A DNA stretch of 64,000 nucleotides from Flavobacterium notoginsengisoli (GTDB taxonomy: Bacteria; Bacteroidota; Bacteroidia; Flavobacteriales; Flavobacteriaceae). The stretch spans positions 237,055-301,054 of the forward strand of contig NZ_JACHLB010000007.1 of NCBI RefSeq assembly GCF_014207905.1. Direction: 5' to 3'. Below, in pieces: positions 33,355 to 40,420 of this stretch. The position numbers were made by a program, and so were the translations under genes. The notes under the pieces are model-generated. The model searched no databases. It worked only from the letters and a program-made list of their open reading frames with translations, and had not been told where the DNA came from. Every line of letters starts with the position of its first letter. Position 1 is the stretch's first letter.

Positions 33355-33784
33355 TTTTACTAGTTTTAAGGGTTCGTTTATTATTAAGATTTTACTTCCT
33401 TAAAATAGTTGCGTTATCTTATTGCGACTTAACAATAAGATAATATTCAAGCAGTTGAAAATGCTTTTAAATTTCAAATTAATAAAAAAAACTCCGCCAG
33501 AAAACCGACGGAGCCTTAAACAATTTGAATTAGTAAGCATTGTTTAAAATAATATTCGTTGTAAAGATTCTGTTTTTCTAAAATGGTTGCGTCAAAAATT
33601 AAAATTTAACTTCAGAAAATTTCAAATGCCTGAAACTATAATTCATTTTCAAATTTCCCAATTAAAATCTATCTTCGCTTTCTAAAGAAAAAAGAATATA
33701 GAAGAAAGAAAAAAGATAATGCGTTGTCTTTTTTCTTTCTTCTTGTCTCTTTTAATCTTAGCTCTATAAAATCTAAAACTTCGA
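33355..33784. other. Intergenic stretch with the remnant of a duplicated lipoprotein locus
   Basis: No gene is visible in these 430 bases. The hairpin CTCCGCCAG...CGGAG at 33492-33512 and about 40 bases after it resemble the terminator and gene end at 32866-32930. A segment near 33576-33590 (CTAAAATGGTTGCGTCA) resembles 33400-33414 upstream of the lipoprotein gene. This looks like a second copy of the flanks with the gene itself lost. The rest is AT-rich, with RAAAGAAAAAAGA-type runs at 33680-33745. Confidence 0.45.
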
Positions 33785-35893
33785 ATGTCTAATAATCTTC
33801 TCGAAACTCCAATAGAATACTTAAAAGGTGTTGGTCCGACTCGTGGTCAGCTTCTTCGTAAGGAATTGGGTATTCATAAATATGGAGATTTGGTGAATTT
33901 TTTTCCGAATAGATACATTGACAGAACACGCTATTATAAGATTAATGAATTGCAGAATACAGGTTCTGAGGTTCAGATTATTGGAAAAATAATTCATATA
34001 AAGACGGTCGAATTTGCTAAAAACAAAAAACGTCTTGTTGCTACTTTTGTAGATGATACAGGTCAAATTGATCTAAACTGGTTTCAAGGTCATAAATGGA
34101 TTCGAGAAAGTTTAAAACTCAACGAAACGATAGTAATCTTTGGGAAATGTTCCCTTTATGGAAGCCAATTTAGCATGGCACATCCTGAAATTGAATTATT
34201 GAGCGAGCACGAAAGAAGTCTTCGTTCTGCAATGCAGCCAGTATATCCTTCAACTGAGGCTTTGGCAAATAAAGGTATTTCTAATCGAACCATTAATAAA
34301 ATAATGGAACAGCTTTTTTTAGAAACACAAGCTTTGTTTACAGAAACTTTTCCGCCTTTTTTGATTGAAGAATTAAAACTGATTCCGAAAAAAGCGGCTT
34401 TATTTAATATTCATTTTCCAAAAAGCGCCGATATTTTAGCGAAAGCACAATTTCGATTAAAGTTTGAAGAATTGTTTTTCATTCAACTTCAATTAATTAC
34501 CAAAAATCTTATTCGAAAACATAAAATAAAAGGGCATCCATTTACGAAAGTTGGAGAACTTTTTAATGAATTCTATAAAAATCATTTGCCATTTGATTTG
34601 ACAAATGCTCAAAAAAGAGTAATCAAAGAAATCCGAACAGATATGGGTAGTAATGCCCAAATGAATCGTCTTTTGCAAGGTGATGTTGGTTCTGGAAAAA
34701 CCATTGTTGCCTTTATGAGTATGTTGCTTGCGATTGATAATGGTTTTCAAGCTTGTTTGATGGCACCAACCGAAATTCTGGCTAATCAGCATTTTTTGGG
34801 TTTGTCTGAATTTGCTAAAACTTTAAACATCAATATTAGAATTCTCACTGGTTCTACTAAAACTTCAGAAAGAAAGATTATTCATGAAGAATTAGAAAGC
34901 GGTGAACTAAAAATTCTAATTGGTACGCACGCTTTACTTGAAGATAAAGTGCAATTTCAGAATTTAGGTCTAGCAGTAATTGATGAGCAGCACCGTTTCG
35001 GTGTAGAACAGCGCTCAAAATTGTGGAAAAAGAACGATATTCCGCCACACGTTTTGGTTATGACTGCAACGCCAATTCCGAGAACTTTGGCAATGAGTTT
35101 ATATGGTGATTTAGATATTTCTGTAATTGATGAATTACCTCCAGGAAGAAAACCAATTCAAACCGTTCATCGTTATGATACGAATCGTTTGAAAGTGTGG
35201 AAATTTCTTCGCGATGAAATTGCAAAAGGCAGGCAAATTTATATCGTTTATCCGTTAATTCAAGAATCCGAAAAAATGGATTATAAAGATTTAATGGACG
35301 GTTACGAAAGTATCTCTCGTGATTTTCCGCTTCCGCAATATGCTATTTCTATTCTTCACGGAAAAATGAAACCAGCCGATAAAGATTCTGAAATGAAGCG
35401 TTTTTCGGAAGGAAAAACCAATATTATGGTTGCCACGACAGTAATTGAAGTTGGAGTAAATGTACCAAATGCCAGTGTGATGATTATTGAAAGCGCTGAA
35501 AGATTTGGTCTTTCTCAATTACACCAATTACGCGGGCGCGTTGGACGTGGCGCCGAACAGAGTTATTGCATTTTAATGACTGGACATAAATTAAGCTCAG
35601 ACAGCAAAACCAGAATGGAAACTATGGTGCAAACTAATGATGGTTTTGAGATTGCAGAAGTAGATCTTAAACTTCGCGGTCCAGGAGATTTAATGGGAAC
35701 GCAGCAAAGTGGTGTTCTAAACCTTCAAATTGCTGATATCGTAAAAGATAGAGAGATCTTGTCTTTAGCCCGTAATTATGCTATGAAAATCTTAAAAGAA
35801 GATTCTGCGCTTCAAAAACCAGAAAACGCTATTTTAAGAGCTATTTTTATAGAATTGACTAAGAAGAAAAATATTTGGAATTATATTTCTTAA
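33785..35893 (+). CDS. recG: ATP-dependent DNA helicase RecG
   Basis: RecG reverses stalled forks and processes branched DNA. The 702-residue protein has an N-terminal wedge/OB domain (about 1-230, with LKGVGPTRGQLLRKEL), Walker A GDVGSGKT at about 299-306, the box DEQHRFG at about 399, and C-terminal helicase motifs ATTVIEVGVNVP and QLRGRVGRG. The C-terminal hook (GPGDLMGTQQSG) is present. The length is normal. It is the only gene in its orientation here and is followed by the octamer array. Confidence 0.96.
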   Translation: MSNNLLETPIEYLKGVGPTRGQLLRKELGIHKYGDLVNFFPNRYIDRTRYYKINELQNTGSEVQIIGKIIHIKTVEFAKNKKRLVATFVDDTGQIDLNWFQGHKWIRESLKLNETIVIFGKCSLYGSQFSMAHPEIELLSEHERSLRSAMQPVYPSTEALANKGISNRTINKIMEQLFLETQALFTETFPPFLIEELKLIPKKAALFNIHFPKSADILAKAQFRLKFEELFFIQLQLITKNLIRKHKIKGHPFTKVGELFNEFYKNHLPFDLTNAQKRVIKEIRTDMGSNAQMNRLLQGDVGSGKTIVAFMSMLLAIDNGFQACLMAPTEILANQHFLGLSEFAKTLNINIRILTGSTKTSERKIIHEELESGELKILIGTHALLEDKVQFQNLGLAVIDEQHRFGVEQRSKLWKKNDIPPHVLVMTATPIPRTLAMSLYGDLDISVIDELPPGRKPIQTVHRYDTNRLKVWKFLRDEIAKGRQIYIVYPLIQESEKMDYKDLMDGYESISRDFPLPQYAISILHGKMKPADKDSEMKRFSEGKTNIMVATTVIEVGVNVPNASVMIIESAERFGLSQLHQLRGRVGRGAEQSYCILMTGHKLSSDSKTRMETMVQTNDGFEIAEVDLKLRGPGDLMGTQQSGVLNLQIADIVKDREILSLARNYAMKILKEDSALQKPENAILRAIFIELTKKKNIWNYIS

Positions 35894-35894
35894 T

Positions 35895-35990
35895 TTCTGA
35901 GGTTCTGAGGTTCTGAGGTTCTGAGGTTCTGAGGTTCTGAGGTTCTGAGGTTCTGAGGTTCTGAGGTTCTGAGGTTCTGAGGTTCTGAGG
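35895..35990 (+). repeat. Perfect tandem repeat: 12 copies of TTCTGAGG
   Basis: Twelve identical 8-base units run without a mismatch for 96 bases, starting just after the recG stop codon. All other members of this family in the window are 4-5 units long and degenerate. The uniformity points to recent expansion by slippage, so the copy number probably varies between isolates. Confidence 0.95.
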
Positions 35991-36004
35991 TTCTGCTTTG
36001 TGTT

Positions 36005-36025
36005 TTTTTTGACGAGGTCAAAAAA
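36005..36025. terminator. Palindrome downstream of recG
   Basis: A 9-bp perfect stem (TTTTTTGAC with GTCAAAAAA) encloses a 3-base loop. It could end recG transcription, although the T run is within the stem rather than after it. Confidence 0.45.
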
Positions 36026-36083
36026 TATGAGTACAAATAAAATTTACAGTTAAATAGATTTTGAACAGTTTCAATATAAAAAA

Positions 36084-36123
36084 ACTTAGAACCTTAGCAT
36101 CTTAGTAACTTAGCATCTTAAAA
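36084..36123 (-). repeat. Octamer array NNCTRAGR in reverse orientation, 5 units
   Basis: Plus-strand units ACTTAGAA, CCTTAGCA, TCTTAGTA, ACTTAGCA and TCTTAAAA. It faces the 12-unit array at 35895 and could pair with it. Confidence 0.75.
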
Positions 36124-36239
36124 AAAAACTTCACTGCATCAGACTCAAACATTTTTAAGTTTTATTCAGGTGATTTAGATTTGTTGGGGGGCAAATTTAA
36201 GGGGGTGAATATCAACTGACACAATGAAGTTATTTCTAT

Positions 36240-36842
36240 TTACTTTTTGGAATCATTTTTCTTTTCAAAAAGACCACTAAATAAACCTTTGCTTATTTTA
36301 TTTTTATCATCTTTTCCTGTAGCAATTAAATGATCAATGTATTCCATATAAGTTTTTTTTCGCTCTTCGAGAAACCCAACGAGATATTCTTCAGAGGCTT
36401 GAATACCGCTCGTTTCTTCAATTTGCAATAATTTTTTGTATAACGGTTCTATAAATTTTACAATAATTTCGTTTGGAACAGATTTTCTAGTTCCGAAAAA
36501 ACCAACTATTTCTCCATCTGTATCAGCAACAATTTTAAAATCGGTTACAACCCAGTAATAACGGCCTGTTTTAGCCATATTTTTTATAATTACATGAATG
36601 TTTTCACTCGATTTAATACTGTCCCAAAGAAATTTAAAAATAACTTTCGGCATATCAGGATGTCTGACAATATTATGCGGCTGACCTATAAGTTCAAATT
36701 CGTCATAACCAGAAACATCTATAAAGTCTTCATTGGCATATAAAATAGTTCCTTTTTTGTCGGTTTTACTAAGCAGTACTTTATTCTTATTCCAATCTAC
36801 TTCTCTATCAGAAGGTGTTGGACGATTTAATCTGGTATCCAT
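36240..36842 (-). CDS. PAS-domain sensory protein (Aer-like)
   Basis: A 200-residue soluble protein with one PAS domain (about 25-125): KTDKKGTILYANEDFIDVSGYDEFELIGQPHNIVRHPDMP is close to the FAD-binding PAS of aerotaxis receptor Aer, including NIVRHPDMP. The C-terminal 70 residues are helical and charged (EETSGIQASEEYLVGFLEERKKTYMEYID), with no signalling domain. Flavobacterium lacks flagella and classical chemotaxis, so it is not an aerotaxis receptor in the usual sense. It is the last gene of a minus-strand operon with a kinase-less membrane sensor, so it may sense redox state for it. Confidence 0.8.
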   Translation of the reverse strand: MDTRLNRPTPSDREVDWNKNKVLLSKTDKKGTILYANEDFIDVSGYDEFELIGQPHNIVRHPDMPKVIFKFLWDSIKSSENIHVIIKNMAKTGRYYWVVTDFKIVADTDGEIVGFFGTRKSVPNEIIVKFIEPLYKKLLQIEETSGIQASEEYLVGFLEERKKTYMEYIDHLIATGKDDKNKISKGLFSGLFEKKNDSKK

Positions 36843-36886
36843 AAATTTTTGTATTTAAGTTAATACACAATTCAATAACACATATT

Positions 36887-37231
36887 TTAGTTTAATTCGA
36901 TTTCTAAAACGAGTAGAATATTTCTGATTTTATGAAAAACAGATTCTAACTCATTTTCAAGCCATTCTGGTATTTCATTGTCTTCTAATAAATCAAGACG
37001 GTGAATATCGCTCGTTATCTGAATTAACTTTTTATATTGAAAATCTAGATTTTGTACTTGAGAATTATTTCTATGACCTTTTAGAATTTCAGCAACTTCT
37101 TTAGCAAATTCAGTTTCTGCACCAATTTTGTCTATTGAATTTAAAGTTATGCTTTCTCTTAAAAAATCATCAATAGTTCTTTTCAAATTATGCAGTGTTG
37201 GCACTGCAGTTGGAAAATCATATTTAAACAT
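36887..37231 (-). CDS. Small all-helical protein of unknown function
   Basis: A 114-residue soluble protein predicted almost wholly helical (TAVPTLHNLKRTIDDFLRE; EFAKEVAEILKGHRNNS; LDFQYKKLIQITSDIHRLDLLED; LENELESVFHKIRNILLVLEI). A four-helix arrangement is possible, reminiscent of a histidine phosphotransfer or dimerisation bundle, but no conserved phosphoacceptor pattern is clear. It lies between the membrane sensor stub and the PAS protein with 38- and 44-base gaps, so it is likely a partner of both. I do not recognise the family. Confidence 0.55.
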   Translation of the reverse strand: MFKYDFPTAVPTLHNLKRTIDDFLRESITLNSIDKIGAETEFAKEVAEILKGHRNNSQVQNLDFQYKKLIQITSDIHRLDLLEDNEIPEWLENELESVFHKIRNILLVLEIELN

Positions 37232-37269
37232 ACAGCAGGTTTAAAAATTAATGTTAGTTTGGAAGTTTT

Positions 37270-38130
37270 TTAAATTGAATTTCTGCTGTTTGTAGATTTT
37301 ACATGAATATCATTGACCAAATCATCAATTTTCTTAGCGCTTTCTCTCATCATTTCAAGGTAAGACAGCAGTTTATCATTGTCTGTATGCCCTTTTGAAA
37401 CATCTATAAGCTTTAAAACTGAATTGACTGGAAGTTTAAGATCTAAAGTTGTTCTATGGATAAAATCGTTATAATCTTTTGTAGCTGACATTGAACTGTA
37501 TTTTGCTGAAGCCAATTTCATATTTTCTAATTCATATTCATCTGAAATTTTAGAAATGTGATTTTCGCTGTGTTCTTTAAAATAATAAGCCCAATAACCG
37601 TTCATAAAAAAGACAACCGCAGCCAAAACAGTATGAATAGCAAGAGTTTCAATATCAAAATTGACTTGCGAAAAGTATACTTGAAGTCCGTTAGCATCAT
37701 TATAAATGTAATTTTGCAAGTAAGCCAATCCTGCGTGATGCAGGACAACTAGCAAAGTCAGAGGAATTTGAAGTTTCCAGTTTTGATAGATAATCAAAAT
37801 GGTGCTGGCAATAAACACTGTAAAATGCATTTCGAACATTCCGTGCATCTGGTAAATGTACTGCGCCATAAAAATAGCAAGCACAACAGACAGAACATAT
37901 TGATAAAACTTGGAGTTTTTCATGAAAAATTTAGCCGAATAATACGCCAGAAGATTTAGCGTTCCAACTCCGACACCAATCTCGAAAGTGTCATATTTAA
38001 AAGACAATCCTATTCCGAGAAGGAAATAAATAGCAAGAACATAATTGATAATTGTGTCCGATTTTTGCGTCATTGTAGACATAAAACTGTGCAGGTAATC
38101 CTGTTCGTTTAAACTAGCTTTTGGTTTCAT
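37270..38130 (-). CDS. Multipass membrane sensor with a histidine-kinase dimerisation stub lacking the phosphoacceptor
   Basis: A 286-residue protein with about six transmembrane helices (about 25-195) and a short cytoplasmic tail. The motif MHGMFEMHFTVFIAS...YQNWK...HHAGLAYLQ resembles a His-rich membrane sensor module I know from proteobacterial chemoreceptors. The tail (about 225-275) reads FIHRTTLDLKLPVNSVLKL, like the HisKA box with Leu where the phosphorylated His should be. No ATP-binding domain follows; the gene ends normally. It may signal through protein contact with the PAS and helical proteins encoded next to it. Confidence 0.65.
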   Translation of the reverse strand: MKPKASLNEQDYLHSFMSTMTQKSDTIINYVLAIYFLLGIGLSFKYDTFEIGVGVGTLNLLAYYSAKFFMKNSKFYQYVLSVVLAIFMAQYIYQMHGMFEMHFTVFIASTILIIYQNWKLQIPLTLLVVLHHAGLAYLQNYIYNDANGLQVYFSQVNFDIETLAIHTVLAAVVFFMNGYWAYYFKEHSENHISKISDEYELENMKLASAKYSSMSATKDYNDFIHRTTLDLKLPVNSVLKLIDVSKGHTDNDKLLSYLEMMRESAKKIDDLVNDIHVKSTNSRNSI

Positions 38131-38159
38131 AGATTTAAGTTTTTGGGTTTTGGATAGAT

Positions 38160-38759
38160 TTATTTAGTGCATTTTGGTAACGAACATCCGTAGGCTTTAA
38201 GAGCCAAAGCATTAAAAGTAGGGGCTGTTTTATTTCTCAATAAAGAATCTATTGCCATTTCAGCGTAATTGCTTTTAGCATCTGTGCAATATCTTGTTTT
38301 ATTGTAGTTTCCACGATAATATAAATTATGCGAAGGATCTAGTAAAACTGCTTGTGGCGTAGAGAAAACACCGCATTTTTTAGCAATAGCTTCATCAAAA
38401 TAAACCGGAACTTTTGCATCAAACTTTTCCTGAATTTCTGCTATTGTAAAATTCTTTTGTTTATTTAAAACCACGATTTTAAAATTGATTTGATCGCCAT
38501 ATTTTTTTATCAAATCGCTTACATGAGGAACATTAAAACGTGAACAAGGACAATCCGGGTTGAAGAAATGTACAAAAACAGGTTTATTATCAAATGCGCA
38601 ACATGGTCCTAATTCTACTTTTGAACCCATTGCTATAGCGTGATAATCTTTAGGAATTGGCGTTGGAAGACTATACTTAAATTCATTCTGCCAAAACAAA
38701 TACCCAATTGCAAGAACTAATAATGTAAACCATAAACTTAAAAGTAATGTTTTCTTCAT
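38160..38759 (-). CDS. Membrane-anchored thioredoxin-fold protein
   Basis: A 199-residue protein with an N-terminal membrane anchor (LLLSLWFTLLVLAIGYLFWQ) and a thioredoxin-like periplasmic domain. The active-site region reads FFNPDCPCSRFNVPHV, a CxC rather than CxxC motif, and the cis-Pro loop is FSTPQAVLL. Further Cys occur in GPCCAF, KKCGVF, RYCTD and GCSLPKC, so it is unusually Cys-rich. I recall the DUF6436-type family for this pattern, without certainty. It heads the operon with the sensor stub (gap 29 bases), suggesting a redox link. Confidence 0.75.
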   Translation of the reverse strand: MKKTLLLSLWFTLLVLAIGYLFWQNEFKYSLPTPIPKDYHAIAMGSKVELGPCCAFDNKPVFVHFFNPDCPCSRFNVPHVSDLIKKYGDQINFKIVVLNKQKNFTIAEIQEKFDAKVPVYFDEAIAKKCGVFSTPQAVLLDPSHNLYYRGNYNKTRYCTDAKSNYAEMAIDSLLRNKTAPTFNALALKAYGCSLPKCTK

Positions 38760-38912
38760 AAATCATTTTTTAATTATTTAAAACACCTAAAGAATAAACA
38801 TTTGTTAACATAAAAAATCAACAAATTCATTAAAAACTCTAAAAAACAATTTCCATTCTTACAATTTAACATAAACACCAATCACAAACACCAGTATTTC
38901 TGCTTAAATCTG

Positions 38913-38938
38913 TATTTTTGTTTAACATATCAATGTTA
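38913..38938 (+). promoter_or_regulatory. -7 box with adjoining palindrome
   Basis: TATTTTTG is followed after two bases by TAACAT-ATCA-ATGTTA. The palindrome would overlap the transcription start, a usual place for repressor binding. No regulator gene lies next to the RND operon, so the binding protein is unknown. Confidence 0.3.
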
Positions 38939-39191
38939 CAAATAAAATCGATAAAGTGCAAAAAAAATCAGACAAAATGCATTATTTTTATTTTAGGATA
39001 GAAAAACTCTCACTTCTACAACCTCTTATTTCTCAAATTGCAATAGAGAAATAATCTTACAAGCCTTGATATTTCTAAAAAAAATTTAAAGATTAATTAA
39101 ACCTTTGTGCACTTTTAAAGTCTAAAAGCAAACCTTTGTACATACAAATGTTAAATAAAAGCTAACAGCTTTAGATTTCACAACAAAAAGT

Positions 39192-39199
39192 TAAATTTG
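39192..39199 (+). promoter_or_regulatory. -7 box (TAAATTTG) upstream of the RND operon
   Basis: TAAATTTG matches TAnnTTTG and lies 49 bases before the adaptor ATG at 39248. I see no -33 TTG at the right spacing. Confidence 0.45.
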
Positions 39200-39247
39200 T
39201 CAGCTTACTAAAAATACAAACCTAAAATCTATATTCACCTCAATTTT

Positions 39248-40306
39248 ATGAAACTAAAACACCTTATTTACACCCTTTTAATTATTGCAATTGGTGGTTT
39301 TATCAGTTACAGAATTATATCAAATAAGAGTAAAAATGACGACTCTAAAAAATTTAATGATAAAGATTCTCCAACAACTGTTAATGGAATCGTAATCAAA
39401 ACAGCCACTTTTGACAATAATTTATCACTTACAGGATCTATTGAAGCAAACGAACAAATAGAAATCCATAGTGAAGTTTCTGGAATTGTAGAAGGAATAT
39501 TTTTTAATGAAGGTACTTTTGTAAACAAAGGACAAGTTCTTTTTAAAGTAAACGATATTGAGTTAAAAGCTCAATTAAGACAAGCTGTTACCAAAGAAGG
39601 TCTCGCAGCAGAAAACGAAAGAAGAGCAAAATTACTTCTTCAAAAAGAAGCAATTAGTCAAGAAGAAGCTGATATCGCAAGAGCAGATCACGCTTCTGCC
39701 CAAGCACAAAGCCAATTAATTAGAGCACAGATTTCAAAAACATCTGTTAAAGCTCCTTTTTCAGGAAAAATCGGTTTACGTTCTATTTCACCTGGAACTT
39801 ATATTACACCAACTGTTTTAGTAGCAAAATTGGTAAATACTGGCAAACTAAAAATCACATTTTCTATTCCTGAAAAATATGCATCTCAAGTAAAATCTGG
39901 TTCTGTAATTGATTTTACAGTTTCTGGATCTGATAAAACTTATTCGGCAAAAATTTATGCCATCGAACCAGAAGTTGCTGTTGCTACACGTACACTTCAA
40001 ATTCGTGCTATTGCTGATAACACAGACGGAAAACTTTTCCCTGGAACTTTCGCAGACATTAAACTACCATTAAATACTATTAAAGATGCTATCGTTGTAC
40101 CTTCTCAGGCTATCATTCCGATTCAAGATGGTAAAAAAGTTTTTGTCGCTGATCACGGAAAAGCAAAAGAAGTAATGGTTGACGCCACAACGAGAACCGA
40201 CTCTTCTATTTTGATTTTAGCAGGATTGAAAGCTGGAGACACTTTAATAACAAGTGGTGTGATGTCATTAAAAAATGAAGCACCTATTAAAGTAAAAGTT
40301 AAATAG
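39248..40306 (+). CDS. RND efflux periplasmic adaptor (membrane fusion protein)
   Basis: A 352-residue adaptor linking the inner-membrane pump to the outer-membrane channel. The N-terminal hydrophobic segment (LIYTLLIIAIGGFISYRII) acts as a membrane anchor; there is no lipobox. It has the lipoyl-like half-motif VSGIVEGIFFNEGTFVNKGQVLFKV, a short helical hairpin (about 110-165), the second half VKAPFSGKIGLRSISPGTYI, and a beta-barrel plus membrane-proximal domain. Its size and hairpin are those of HAE1/MexE-like adaptors. First gene of a three-gene efflux operon. Confidence 0.92.
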   Translation: MKLKHLIYTLLIIAIGGFISYRIISNKSKNDDSKKFNDKDSPTTVNGIVIKTATFDNNLSLTGSIEANEQIEIHSEVSGIVEGIFFNEGTFVNKGQVLFKVNDIELKAQLRQAVTKEGLAAENERRAKLLLQKEAISQEEADIARADHASAQAQSQLIRAQISKTSVKAPFSGKIGLRSISPGTYITPTVLVAKLVNTGKLKITFSIPEKYASQVKSGSVIDFTVSGSDKTYSAKIYAIEPEVAVATRTLQIRAIADNTDGKLFPGTFADIKLPLNTIKDAIVVPSQAIIPIQDGKKVFVADHGKAKEVMVDATTRTDSSILILAGLKAGDTLITSGVMSLKNEAPIKVKVK

Positions 40307-40384
40307 TCATAAAGCCGAAAGTCAAAAGTCACAAGACTTAATATAGATTTAAAATTAGCTAGTAGGATTTAGCAATAAATCTGA

Positions 40385-40412
40385 AATCTAAAATCAACAA
40401 TCTAAAATCTAA
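40385..40412 (+). repeat. Heptamer array (AAATCTA type) ahead of the RND pump gene
   Basis: Four units with a 7-base period (AAATCTA, AAATCAA, CAATCTA, AAATCTA) lie in the 114-base gap between the adaptor and pump genes. They resemble the arrays around 3199-3318. Preceding bases (AAAGTCAAAAGTCACAAG at about 40319) show a second heptamer type. Confidence 0.5.
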
Positions 40413-40420
40413 AATTACAA

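Larger units (their letters stand above)
35894..36239. other. Intergenic stretch holding octamer arrays and a palindrome
   Basis: These 346 bases hold the perfect 12-unit array at 35895, a palindrome at 36005-36025, a facing 5-unit array at 36084, and AT-rich sequence with two G runs near 36184-36210. I see no gene. Confidence 0.7.
38760..39247. other. Divergent control region between the redox/sensor operon and the RND operon
   Basis: These 488 bases contain no gene that I can support. On the plus strand TATTTTTG at 38913-38920 is followed by TAACATATCAATGTTA at 38923-38938, a 6-bp-arm palindrome sitting where an operator would. A second -7 box (TAAATTTG) is at 39192-39199. The rest is AT-rich and featureless. 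Confidence 0.45.

Noticed and set aside
35895..36123. Regular repeats that could suggest a CRISPR array
   Set aside because: The unit is 8 bases with no spacers, and no cas gene is present.
36240..36842. Aerotaxis receptor
   Set aside because: There is no methyl-accepting domain and no che genes; only the PAS domain is similar.
38160..38759. Standard thioredoxin/TlpA
   Set aside because: The active site is CxC, not CxxC, and the protein has many extra Cys, so a simple TlpA call would be misleading.
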